From Streptomyces sp. NBC_01465 (GTDB taxonomy: Bacteria; Actinomycetota; Actinomycetes; Streptomycetales; Streptomycetaceae), in NCBI RefSeq assembly GCF_036227325.1, contig NZ_CP109467.1:5642001-5706000 (forward strand): DNA of 64,000 bases, written 5' to 3'. This document shows positions 16,818 through 24,902 of the stretch, one piece after another. Numbering within the stretch: the stretch's first letter is position 1; the number at the start of each line of letters is the position of its first letter. The notes below the pieces were generated by a model that was not told where the DNA came from, made no database searches, and saw only the letters and a program-made list of their open reading frames with translations. Position numbers and translations under genes: made by a program.

Positions 16818-18167
16818 ATGGCTACCGACACCGCACCACAGACCGCACAGACCGCACAGACCGGACGACCCCAACTCGCCTCCCCGGGACCGGTCCTGGC
16901 CGCCTCCCTCATCGGCTTCTTCGTCATCGCGCTCGACGCGCTCGTCGTGAACGTGGCACTGCCCGCGATCGGTGACTCCGTCCACGGCGGCATGGCCGGA
17001 CTGCAGTGGGTGGTCACCGGCTACACCCTGATGTTCGCCGCCCTGATGCTCTCCGCGGGCTCGCTCTCCGACCGGATCGGCGCGAAGCGGGCGTACGGGA
17101 GCGGGCTCGCCCTCTTCACCGCGGCGTCCGTACTGTGCGGCCTGGCCCCGCAGTTGTGGCTGCTGGTCGCGGCGCGGATGGTCCAGGGCGCGGCGGCGGC
17201 CCTGATGCTCCCCGCCTCCCTCGCCCTGATCCGCCAGGCCTACCCGGACACGGCCCGGCGGGCCCGCGCGATCGCGGTCTGGACGACGGGCGGGGCGGTC
17301 GCGGCAGCGGCGGGGCCCGTCGCCGGGGGGCTGCTGACGGGGCTCTGGGGCTGGCGGACGATCTTCTTCATCAACGTCCCCGCGGGCGTGGTGGGCCTGC
17401 TCCTCCTCTCCCGTACGGCACGCTCCCCGAAGCGTCCGGCGCCGCTCGACCTGCCGGGGCAGCTGACCGGGGCGCTGACGCTCGCGTCCCTCACGTACGC
17501 GGTGATCGAGACGAGCCTCGCCGCGCTGGCCGTGACCGTGCTCGCGGCGGCCGCGTTCCTGGCGGTCGAAGCGCGCCGGCCGAACCCGATGGTGCCGCTG
17601 GGCCTCTTCCGCTCCCGTACGGTCTCCCTCGCGGTCGTCGCGGGCTTCGCAGTGAACGGTGCCTTCTACGGCGCGATCTTCCTGCTCTCGCTCTCCTTCC
17701 AGGAGGGGCGCGGCCAGTCGGCGCTCGCCGCGGGCCTGATGTTCGTCCCGATGACGGCGGTGGTCGCGCTGGTGAACTACTTCGGCGCGGTACGGCTGAC
17801 GGCACGCTTCGGCCCCCGCACGATGATCGCGGCGGGCCAACTGGGCACAGTGGCCGGGCTGTTGGCGCTCCTGGCGACCGACTCCCACACCCCGGCGGCC
17901 CTGGTCTCGGCCCTGATGATCCCGGTGGGCTTCGCGGGAGCCCTGGCCGTGACCCCGCTGACGGCCCTGCTCCTGGACAACGTCCCGGCGGACCGCGCGG
18001 GCACGGCGGCGGGCGTCTTCAACACGGCGCGCCAGGCGGGGGGTGCGGTGGCGGTGGCCGCGTTCGGCTCGATGGCACTCCGTACGAGCCTGCTGGTGGC
18101 GGCGGCCGCGCTGGTGGCGACGACGGTTGCCACGATTGCGCTGCTCCGGCCGATCAAGGGGCGCTAG
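16818..18167 (+). CDS. MFS drug exporter, DHA2-like
   Basis: A 449-residue major facilitator with about 13-14 membrane segments. Motif A is clear (GSLSDRIGAKRAYGSG), the antiporter motif C region is AVAAAAGPVAGGLL, and the conserved ALDALVVNVALP of the drug-exporter family is in helix 1. The ATG at 16818 follows the divergent MmyB-type regulator, which probably controls it. Substrate unknown. Confidence 0.9.
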   Translation: MATDTAPQTAQTAQTGRPQLASPGPVLAASLIGFFVIALDALVVNVALPAIGDSVHGGMAGLQWVVTGYTLMFAALMLSAGSLSDRIGAKRAYGSGLALFTAASVLCGLAPQLWLLVAARMVQGAAAALMLPASLALIRQAYPDTARRARAIAVWTTGGAVAAAAGPVAGGLLTGLWGWRTIFFINVPAGVVGLLLLSRTARSPKRPAPLDLPGQLTGALTLASLTYAVIETSLAALAVTVLAAAAFLAVEARRPNPMVPLGLFRSRTVSLAVVAGFAVNGAFYGAIFLLSLSFQEGRGQSALAAGLMFVPMTAVVALVNYFGAVRLTARFGPRTMIAAGQLGTVAGLLALLATDSHTPAALVSALMIPVGFAGALAVTPLTALLLDNVPADRAGTAAGVFNTARQAGGAVAVAAFGSMALRTSLLVAAAALVATTVATIALLRPIKGR

Positions 18168-18205
18168 GCTGCGCTCTCCACAATGCGGAGGGGGCATCAC
18201 AGAAC

Positions 18206-18991
18206 ATGCGCATACGTAAGAGATCGGTGTGCGCGGCGGCATCGAGTGCGGTGGTGATGCTGGCGCTGGGGGCGTCCACGGCGCACGCCGAGGGCGAAGG
18301 CGACATCCGGGTCATCAAGACCGTCGTCAACAACGGCGGCAACGTCATCGTCGGCGTGCACGACGTGAAGCGGTTCTCGGTCGTGTTCACGGTCCGGGAC
18401 AACTCGGGAGTGAAGAAGCTGACGCACGCCGCGGTCTTCAACACCTCCAACGGTCTGGACTCGGAGGACTGGATCGGCAACACCTGCAAGAAGTCCAGCA
18501 AGACGACCTCCGTCTGCACCGAGACCTTCGAAGTCCACCCGGACTGGTTCAAGGACTCGCTGCCGGGACGGGACCCCAATCTGCTGGCGGGGACCTGGCA
18601 GGTGAACGCGACCGTGTCGGCCAATGACGGCAACTACTGGATCCACGACCGGCTCGCCCTGTTCGACTTCAAGCGAGCGTCGGTCCTCACCACGGACGCA
18701 GGACCCGAGCCCGTCTCCAAGGGCGGCAAGCTCACGGTCAAGGGGCGTCTCACGCGGGCCAATTGGAGCGACCTCAAGTACCACGGCTACATCAACCAGA
18801 CCGTGAAGCTCCAGTTCAAGAAGGCCGGAACGAGCTCGTACAAGACGGTCAAGACGGCGAAGACCAACTCCACCGGCAGCCTCAGCACCACGGTCACCGC
18901 GACCTCGGCCGGCACCTGGCGGTGGGCTTTCTCCGGTACGCACACGACGATGGCGGTCAACTCGGCCGGCGACGGCGTGGCACTGCGCTAG
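18206..18991 (+). CDS. Secreted protein of unknown function
   Basis: A 261-residue exported protein. The signal peptide is clear: basic MRIRKR, a hydrophobic core and cleavage near AHA-EGEG (about residue 28). The mature part has two beta-rich regions: about 30-160 with a Cys pair (NTCKK, SVCTE), and about 165-261, a Ser/Thr/Lys-rich domain resembling bacterial immunoglobulin-like modules. No catalytic motif is seen. It is followed by a strong bidirectional hairpin. Confidence 0.8.
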   Translation: MRIRKRSVCAAASSAVVMLALGASTAHAEGEGDIRVIKTVVNNGGNVIVGVHDVKRFSVVFTVRDNSGVKKLTHAAVFNTSNGLDSEDWIGNTCKKSSKTTSVCTETFEVHPDWFKDSLPGRDPNLLAGTWQVNATVSANDGNYWIHDRLALFDFKRASVLTTDAGPEPVSKGGKLTVKGRLTRANWSDLKYHGYINQTVKLQFKKAGTSSYKTVKTAKTNSTGSLSTTVTATSAGTWRWAFSGTHTTMAVNSAGDGVALR

Positions 18992-18992
18992 C

Positions 18993-19029
18993 CGTACGGG
19001 CGGGGGCAGTCGTGGCCCCCACCCGTACG
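18993..19029. terminator. Bidirectional terminator between convergent genes
   Basis: Long stem CGTACGGGCGGGGGC paired with GCCCCCACCCGTACG (one mismatch) around a 7-nt loop. It starts directly after the secreted-protein stop and ends 15 bp before the DinB-like gene stop. Confidence 0.75.
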
Positions 19030-19044
19030 TCCGGTCGCTCGGGG

Positions 19045-19530
19045 CTACGCGTAGTCGCCCGTCGCCCCGTCGATCAGTTCACGCACGATGTCCATGTGGC
19101 CCGCGTGCCGGGTCGTTTCCTCGATCATGTGGACCAGGACCCAGCGCATGGACACCGTCTCGCCGTCCCAGGACGTGCCGAGACCGTCCAGGCCGACCTC
19201 GTTGACCGCGAGGTCGGCTGCTGCGCGGGCGCGGCCGTAGAGTGCCACGATGTCGGCGGTCGTCTCGTCGGGGCCGACGGTCAGGTCGTTCTCGGGGTCT
19301 CCCAGTGGTTCCGTCTCGCGGCCGAAGGTCCCGCAGAACCAGCCGTACTCGACGTACGCGAGGTGCTTGACCAGGCTGAGGAGGTTCGTTCCCGACGGGG
19401 TGAGCGGGCGTCGTACCTGCTCGTCGTCCAGGCCTTGCAGCTTCCAGAGCACCACGTCGCGGTGGCGGTTGATGCTGACGAGGAGGGTGTCCTTCTCGGG
19501 ACCGGCCAGGGGAGGTATGCGTTTCACCAT
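19045..19530 (-). CDS. DinB-like (DUF664) four-helix protein
   Basis: A 161-residue member of the DinB/YfiT-like metal-binding superfamily. The three-His pattern is visible: H near 57 (VKHLAYVEYGWF) and two in HMIEETTRHAGHMD near the C-terminus. In actinobacteria, relatives act as mycothiol-dependent transferases or detoxification enzymes; that role is inference here. Its start overlaps the stop of the upstream hydrolase by 7 bp, so the two are probably made together. Confidence 0.87.
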   Translation of the reverse strand: MVKRIPPLAGPEKDTLLVSINRHRDVVLWKLQGLDDEQVRRPLTPSGTNLLSLVKHLAYVEYGWFCGTFGRETEPLGDPENDLTVGPDETTADIVALYGRARAAADLAVNEVGLDGLGTSWDGETVSMRWVLVHMIEETTRHAGHMDIVRELIDGATGDYA

Positions 19531-20336
19531 GCGGGGACGCTAGCAGCGAGGAACGGGATCAGCGCGGCGTTGAACCGGTCGGGCTGTTCCACGCCCGGGA
19601 GATGGCCGGCGCCCTCGATCACCGCGAGCGTGGCATGCGGGACCAGGCGGTGGAGGGACTCCGCCGTGGCGACCGGTGTGTAGACGTCGTCGGCGCCGAC
19701 CAGGATGAGCACGGGGGCCGTGACCGCCGCGAGCGTCTCGCCGTAGTCGGGGCGTTCCGCGCGGCCGCGCAGGGCCGCCGCTGCGCCTTCGGGGTTGGTC
19801 GTACGCATCATTGTCAGGACGTGGGCGGCCGCGTCCGGGAGCGCGGTGACGTTGTACGCGGCGAGCATCTTGTCGATCACCTCGGCCGCGTATCCGTCCA
19901 TGCCCTCCGCGAGGAGCCGGTCCGCGAGGGTGTTACGGAATGCCTTGCCCTCCTCGGTCTCGGCGGCCGAGGAGGTGTCGGCCAGGACCAGGGCCAACAC
20001 CCGGTGGGCGTACCGGCGTTGGAACTCCATGGTGATCTGGCCGCCCATGGAGACCCCGCCGATCACGGCGCGCTCCAGGCCCAGATGGTCGAGGAGGGCT
20101 GCGAGGTCGTCGGCGAAGTCGGAGAGGAGGACCTTGCCGGGGGTGACCGTCGAGTCGCCGTACCCGCGCAGGTCGGGCGTGATGACCCGGTGGCCTGCCG
20201 CTGCCAGGGCCTGCGCCTGGGGCGTCCAGAGTGTGCGGTTGAAGGGGTGCCCGTGGACCAGGACGACGGGCAGGCCCGATGCCGGGCCCAGATCGTCGTA
20301 GTGGAGCGTGGCGCCGTGGGCGGAGAAGTCGTTCAT
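19524..20336 (-). CDS. Alpha/beta-fold hydrolase
   Basis: A 270-residue hydrolase with the classic triad context: oxyanion HGHPFNRTLW, nucleophile Ser in GGVSMGG (about 96), acid Asp in VGADDVYTP and His in EGAGHLPGVEQP. It resembles bacterial esterases and lactonases of the 3-oxoadipate enol-lactonase type, but no catechol pathway genes are nearby. The ATG at 20336 follows the nrd terminator. The gene overlaps the DinB-like gene by 7 bp. Confidence 0.88.
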   Translation of the reverse strand: MNDFSAHGATLHYDDLGPASGLPVVLVHGHPFNRTLWTPQAQALAAAGHRVITPDLRGYGDSTVTPGKVLLSDFADDLAALLDHLGLERAVIGGVSMGGQITMEFQRRYAHRVLALVLADTSSAAETEEGKAFRNTLADRLLAEGMDGYAAEVIDKMLAAYNVTALPDAAAHVLTMMRTTNPEGAAAALRGRAERPDYGETLAAVTAPVLILVGADDVYTPVATAESLHRLVPHATLAVIEGAGHLPGVEQPDRFNAALIPFLAASVPAW

Positions 20337-20356
20337 GCGGCGCACTGTAAGTCGCG

Positions 20357-20400
20357 AAGGGGCGGCCGGGCGCGGGGATTTCCGCGTCCGGCCGCCCCTT
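20357..20400 (-). terminator. Terminator of the nrdAB operon
   Basis: Long near-perfect stem AAGGGGCGGCCGG / CCGGCCGCCCCTT extended by GCGCGG/CCGCGT, located 8 bp past the nrdB stop. Confidence 0.8.
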
Positions 20401-20407
20401 CCGCGTC

Positions 20408-21427
20408 CTAGAAGTCGTCGTCGAAGGAGACCGAACCCTCGACCGCGACCTGGTACGCCGACGGGCGGCGCTCGAAGAAGTTGGTCAGCTCCTGGACACC
20501 CTGCAGCTCCATGAAGGAGAACGGGTTCTCCGAGCCGTACACCGGGGCGAAGCCCAGGCGCGTCAGGCGCTGGTCGGCGACGCACTGGAGGTACTCGCGC
20601 ATCGACTCGGTGTTCATGCCCGGCAGACCGTCACCGCACAGGTCGCGGCCGAACTGCAGCTCCGCCTCGACCGCCTCCTTGATCATGTCGGTGACCTGCT
20701 GCTGCAGCGCGTCGTCGAAGAGCTCCGGCTCCTCCTTGCGGACCGTGTCCACGACCTCGAACGCGAAGTTCATGTGCATGGTCTCGTCGCGGAACACCCA
20801 GTTGGTGCCGGTCGCCAGGCCGTGGAGCAGGCCGCGGCTGCGGAACCAGTAGACGTAGGCGAAGGCGCCGTAGAAGAACAGGCCCTCGATACACGCCGCG
20901 AAGCAGATCAGGTTGAGGAGGAAGCGGCGGCGGTCCGCCTGCGACTCCAGGCGGTCGATCTTCTCGACCGAGTCCATCCACTTGAAGCAGAACTGGGCCT
21001 TCTCCTTGATGGAGGGGATCTCCTCCACCGCGTCGAAGGCGGCCGCCCGGTCCTCCGGGTTGGGGAGGTAGGTGTCCAGGAGCGTCAAGTAGAACTGGAC
21101 GTGCACCGCTTCCTCGAAGAGCTGACGCGAGAGGTACAGGCGCGCCTCGGGGGAGTTGATGTGCTTGTAGAGCGTGAGGACCAGGTTGTTCGAGACGATC
21201 GAGTCGCCCGTCGCGAAGAACGCGACCAGTCGGCCGATCATGTGCTGCTCGCCCGGCGTCAGCTTCGCGAGGTCGGCCACGTCGGAGTGGAGGTCGACCT
21301 CCTCGACCGTCCAGGTGTTCTTGATCGCGTCCCGGTAGCGCTCGTAGAAGTCCGGGTAGCGCATGGGGCGCAGGGTCAGCTCGAAGCCCGGGTCGAGGAG
21401 GTTCTTGTCGGCGTTGGTGGAGCTCAT
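20408..21427 (-). CDS. nrdB: Ribonucleotide reductase class Ia, beta subunit
   Basis: A 339-residue ferritin-like subunit that houses the diiron-tyrosyl radical cofactor. Metal ligands can be followed: D in ATGDSIVSNN, E and H in EEAVHVQFY, E in CIEGLFFYGAF, E and H in RDETMHMNF. The EAVHVQFY segment keeps Tyr at the radical position, which argues against a class Ic enzyme. The extreme C-terminus (VSFDDDF) should dock on NrdA. Its start overlaps the nrdA stop (TAATG). Confidence 0.95.
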   Translation of the reverse strand: MSSTNADKNLLDPGFELTLRPMRYPDFYERYRDAIKNTWTVEEVDLHSDVADLAKLTPGEQHMIGRLVAFFATGDSIVSNNLVLTLYKHINSPEARLYLSRQLFEEAVHVQFYLTLLDTYLPNPEDRAAAFDAVEEIPSIKEKAQFCFKWMDSVEKIDRLESQADRRRFLLNLICFAACIEGLFFYGAFAYVYWFRSRGLLHGLATGTNWVFRDETMHMNFAFEVVDTVRKEEPELFDDALQQQVTDMIKEAVEAELQFGRDLCGDGLPGMNTESMREYLQCVADQRLTRLGFAPVYGSENPFSFMELQGVQELTNFFERRPSAYQVAVEGSVSFDDDF

Positions 21428-23805
21428 TACTGGCAGGCCTCGCAGGACTCGGGGTTTTCCAGGGAGCAGGCGAGCGCTTCGGCGTCGGTGACCTCAGGGG
21501 CCTGCTGTACGGGGATGGGGGTGGACTTCGCCGCTGCCCGGGCGATCTTGGTGGCCGGGCGCGAGCGCAGGTAGTACGTCGTCTTGAGGCCCTGCTTCCA
21601 GGCGTACGCGTACATCGAGCTCAACTTGCCGATGGTGGGCGTCTCGAGGAAGAGGTTCAGCGACTGCGACTGGTCGAGGTACGGGGTGCGCGCCGCCGCC
21701 ATGTCGATCAGGCCGCGCTGCGGGATCTCCCACGCTGTGCGGTACAGGGCGCGGACGTCGGCGGGGATCCAGTTGAAGTCCGCGACCGAGCCGCTCGCCT
21801 CGCGCAGCGCCTCGCGGGACTGGGCGTCCCAGACGCCGAGCTTCTTCAGGTCCTCGACCAAGTAGGCGTTGACCTGCAGGAATTCACCCGAGAGCGTCTC
21901 GCGCTTGAAGAGGTTGGAGACCTGGGGCTCGATGCACTCGTAGACGCCGGCGATCGAGGCGATCGTCGCGGTCGGAGCGATCGCGAGGAGCAGGGAGTTA
22001 CGCATTCCGGTCGCCGCGATACGCGTGCGCAGGGCGTCCCAGCGCTCCGGCCAGGTGGGCGTGACGCCGTAGTGGTCGGGGTGCAGGACGCCGCGGGCCG
22101 CGCGGGTCTTCTCCCAGGCGGGGAGGGGGCCGTTGCGCTCGGCGAGGTCCGCGGACGCCTCGTACGCCGCGAGCATGATCCGCTCGGAGATCTTGGTGGA
22201 CAGGGCCTTCGCCTCGGGGGAGTCGAAGGGCAGGCGCAGCTGGAAGAAGACGTCCTGCAGACCCATCGCGCCGAGGCCCACCGGGCGCCACTTGGCGTTG
22301 GAGCGGCCCGCCTGGTCGGTTGGGTAGAAGTTGATGTCGACCACGCGGTCGAGGAAGGTGACCGCGGTGCGGACCGTCTCGTCCAGGCGCTCCCAGTCGA
22401 TGTCGCCGCCCACGACGAACGCGCCCAGGTTGACCGAGCCGAGGTTGCAGACGGCCGTCTCGCCGTCGTTCGTGACCTCGAGGATCTCGGTGCAGAGGTT
22501 CGAGGAGTGGACGACCGTGCCGGGCTCGGCGGTCTGGTTCGCGGTGCGGTTCGAGGCGTCCTTGAAGGTCATCCAGCCCTGGCCGGTCTGCGCGAGGGTG
22601 CGCATCATGCGGCCGTACAACTCCCGGGCGGGGATGGTCTTCAGGGCCAGTCCGGCCGCCTCCGCCTTGCGGTACGCGGCGTCGAACTCGTCGCCCCACA
22701 GGTCCACGAGCTCGGGCACGTCGGCCGGGGAGAAGAGCGACCAGGTCGCGTCGGCGTCCACGCGGCGCATGAACTCGTCGGGGATCCAGTGCGCCAGGTT
22801 GAGGTTGTGCGTACGGCGCGCGTCCTCACCCGTGTTGTCGCGCAGCTCCAGGAACTCCTCGATGTCCGAGTGCCAGGTCTCCAGGTAGACCGCGGCAGCG
22901 CCCTTGCGGCGGCCGCCCTGGTTCACCGCGGCGACCGAGGCGTCGAGGGTCTTCAGGAACGGGACGATGCCGTTGGAGTGGCCGTTCGTCCCGCGGATGA
23001 GGGAGCCGCGCGAGCGGATGCGGGAGTACGAGAGGCCGATGCCGCCCGCGTGCTTCGAGAGGCGCGCGACCTCGTGGTACCGGCCGTAGATGGAGTCCAG
23101 CTCGTCCAGGGGGGAGTCCAGGAGGTAGCAGGAGGACATCTGGGGGTGGCGGGTGCCGGAGTTGAAGAGGGTGGGGGAGGACGGGAGGTAGTCCAGGCGG
23201 CTCATCAGGCGGTAGAGCGCGGCCACTTCGTCGACCGCGCGGGCCGACTCGTCCTCGGCGAGGCCGGAGGCGACCCGGAGCATGAAGTGCTGCGGGGTCT
23301 CGATGACCTTGCGGGTGATGGGGTGGCGGAGGAGGTAGCGGCTGTAGAGGGTGCGCAGGCCGAAGTAGCCGAAGCGGTCGTCGCCGGCCGTGTCGATCAG
23401 CGCGTCGAGGCGGGCGAGATGGGCCTCGACGAAGGCGTGCGTACGGTCCGCGATCAGGCCCTCGTGGTGGCCGACGGCCACGGAGGTCGAGAAGGACGTG
23501 ACGCCCTGGGTGGCCGCCTCCTCCGCGATGGAGACGGTGAGGAGACGGGCGGCGAGCCGGGAGTAGGCAGGGTCCTCGGAGATCAGGCCCGCGGCCGCCT
23601 CGGTGGCCAGCTCCCGGAGTTCGGCCGTGTCCGAACCGGCGTGCCGGCCGCGGAGTGCGGCGGCGGCGACGCGGCCGGGGTCGGTGTCGGGGAGGTCGGC
23701 GGTGAGGTCGGTCAGGGTCCGCAGCAGTGCGGTTCCTGGTCCATCGGCGTCCTGCTCTGTGCCGCTGGTGATGGTGGCAGCAGGTGCAGTGGGCGCAATG
23801 GTCAC
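21427..23805 (-). CDS. nrdA: Ribonucleotide reductase class Ia, alpha subunit
   Basis: A 792-residue catalytic subunit reducing ribonucleoside diphosphates. Active-site segments are present: SSNLCTEI (Asn, Cys, Glu), CNLGSVNLGAFV, and the C-terminal redox pair in ESCEACQ. I do not see a convincing ATP-cone in the N-terminal ~100 residues, which are an Ala/Asp-rich helical segment. The GTG at 23805 has GAGGGAG upstream and is preferred to the ATG at 23850. It is controlled by a cobalamin riboswitch and probable NrdR boxes upstream, so the enzyme should be repressed when B12 allows use of a class II reductase. Confidence 0.94.
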   Translation of the reverse strand: MTIAPTAPAATITSGTEQDADGPGTALLRTLTDLTADLPDTDPGRVAAAALRGRHAGSDTAELRELATEAAAGLISEDPAYSRLAARLLTVSIAEEAATQGVTSFSTSVAVGHHEGLIADRTHAFVEAHLARLDALIDTAGDDRFGYFGLRTLYSRYLLRHPITRKVIETPQHFMLRVASGLAEDESARAVDEVAALYRLMSRLDYLPSSPTLFNSGTRHPQMSSCYLLDSPLDELDSIYGRYHEVARLSKHAGGIGLSYSRIRSRGSLIRGTNGHSNGIVPFLKTLDASVAAVNQGGRRKGAAAVYLETWHSDIEEFLELRDNTGEDARRTHNLNLAHWIPDEFMRRVDADATWSLFSPADVPELVDLWGDEFDAAYRKAEAAGLALKTIPARELYGRMMRTLAQTGQGWMTFKDASNRTANQTAEPGTVVHSSNLCTEILEVTNDGETAVCNLGSVNLGAFVVGGDIDWERLDETVRTAVTFLDRVVDINFYPTDQAGRSNAKWRPVGLGAMGLQDVFFQLRLPFDSPEAKALSTKISERIMLAAYEASADLAERNGPLPAWEKTRAARGVLHPDHYGVTPTWPERWDALRTRIAATGMRNSLLLAIAPTATIASIAGVYECIEPQVSNLFKRETLSGEFLQVNAYLVEDLKKLGVWDAQSREALREASGSVADFNWIPADVRALYRTAWEIPQRGLIDMAAARTPYLDQSQSLNLFLETPTIGKLSSMYAYAWKQGLKTTYYLRSRPATKIARAAAKSTPIPVQQAPEVTDAEALACSLENPESCEACQ

Positions 23806-23949
23806 GGTGCGCTCTCCCTCGCTCGGCAGGCGGGCCGGCGGAGGCAACACGGGTGCGTACGGGGGCGCGTCGGGGCAGCACTCCGTACAGCATCCGCAGG
23901 CCCAACCGCGAGGCCCGGACGTCTTGCGTCCGCTTCGGGTGAAGCGGCG

Positions 23950-24038
23950 CGTGCTGGCGGCAGGTATTCGGACTTAACACACCGTTGCGGGACAGTTCCG
24001 GACTCACACCGGATTCCCCTGCGACGACAGCGAGCACG
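23950..24038 (-). promoter_or_regulatory. Cobalamin riboswitch of nrdAB
   Basis: Read on the minus strand: CGTGCT opens P1 and AGCACG closes it; between them are GGGGAATCCGGTGTGAGTCC, GGAACTGTCCCGCAACGGTG and the B12 box AGTCCGAATACCTGCC. The aptamer is only about 89 nt, shorter than class I cobalamin riboswitches. Two hairpins follow (CCGCTTC/GAAGCGG; GGACG/CGTCC) before the GTG start, which could be the expression platform. S. coelicolor nrdABS has a B12 riboswitch at this place. Confidence 0.88.
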
Positions 24039-24039
24039 A

Positions 24040-24085
24040 GCATACATGTGGGGGGCGCTTGATGTGGCACCCCCCATATGTTGTG
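24040..24085 (-). promoter_or_regulatory. Probable pair of NrdR boxes upstream of the nrdAB riboswitch
   Basis: Minus-strand CACAACATATGGGGGG (24070-24085) and, inverted, GCATACATGTGGGGGG (24040-24055) are similar 16-mers with centres 30 bp apart, the spacing and composition expected for NrdR. Assignment is by similarity to known boxes (ACA-AT-TAT-type core). Confidence 0.6.
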
Positions 24086-24095
24086 TCGGGTCGCG

Positions 24096-24593
24096 TCAGA
24101 GCTTCAAGCTGTACGTCAGCAAAGAGACGTTGGGGACAGGGGCCCAGTCGCGCTCCGGGGTCCTTGTGAAGCCCAGGCGGTGGTAGATCCGGTGGGCTCC
24201 GAGCATGGTTCGCTGCGTCGAAAGAACGAGGTTTTCGACGTGGGAGGCGGCTCGGGCGCGGTCGATGCAGGCGCGTACGAGAGCCTCGCCGACGCCCTGA
24301 CCGCGGGCGTCCGGGGCGACGGCGAGTGTCCGGAACTCGGCCTCGTGCGGGCCGGCGATGTCGGCCCAGGGGCTGCCGGGCGGGGCGTAGGTGACGCCGC
24401 CGAGGAGTTCGGTTTCGCGTACGGCTACGAGGACTTCCGCGCCGATGGCGCGGGCGGGGACGTCGCGGAGGGTGTCGAGGTAGGGGTCGTCCTCGCCGAG
24501 GTCGAGGAAGCCGGCGTGGAGGTAGGCCGCGGCGGTGAGGTCGCCGAGGGGTTCGTACTCTTCGGGCTCGGCCCGGCGGATGGTGAGGTCCAT
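24096..24593 (-). CDS. GNAT-family N-acetyltransferase
   Basis: A 165-residue acetyl-CoA-dependent acyltransferase fold. The acetyl-CoA loop is clear: EFRTLAVAPDARGQGVGEALV (about 95-115), and YHRLGFTRTPE marks the C-terminal strand. The ATG at 24593 (MDLTIRRAEPEEY) is chosen; upstream in-frame sequence lies in repeat DNA. Substrate unknown. It ends at the nrdAB promoter region and is probably transcribed separately. Confidence 0.88.
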   Translation of the reverse strand: MDLTIRRAEPEEYEPLGDLTAAAYLHAGFLDLGEDDPYLDTLRDVPARAIGAEVLVAVRETELLGGVTYAPPGSPWADIAGPHEAEFRTLAVAPDARGQGVGEALVRACIDRARAASHVENLVLSTQRTMLGAHRIYHRLGFTRTPERDWAPVPNVSLLTYSLKL

Positions 24594-24683
24594 GGGGGTC
24601 AGTGTGCGGGGTTCGGCGGGGCCGGGGCGCGGGGGTTTTCCCCGATCCGGCCCCCCTCGCCCCGGGGTGCGCGGCCCCCAACT

Positions 24684-24823
24684 CGGGGGCTCCGCCCCCG
24701 GACCCCTGGTTTTGCGCCTAAACCGGCGCCGCTCTCGCGGAGGTGGTTGGCGTGGGTGGGGGTTACTCAATGGCCGCTTGCTGTCCGTTCTGATGCGACA
24801 CCGGCAAAATCAAGTCCGCCGAG
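24684..24823 (+). repeat. Dispersed intergenic element, copy A
   Basis: About 140 bp, clearly homologous to the reverse complement of 43888-44030. Shared blocks include TGGTTTTGCGCCTAA, CCGGCGCCGCTCTCGCGGAG, GTGGTTGGC, TCAATGGCCGCTTG and GATGCGACACCGG. It contains a hairpin GGGGGC-TCC-GCCCCC (24685-24699). It fills most of the gene-free stretch 24594-24902 between the GNAT start and the symporter stop; the rest of that stretch shows nothing else. Confidence 0.85.
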
Positions 24824-24902
24824 GGGCGAACCCCACGCACGCGGGCCGCCGCAGCGCCCCTCTCGGGGGCTGTGACGGCCCGTGCGGGTGTTGCCCGTTG
24901 GG

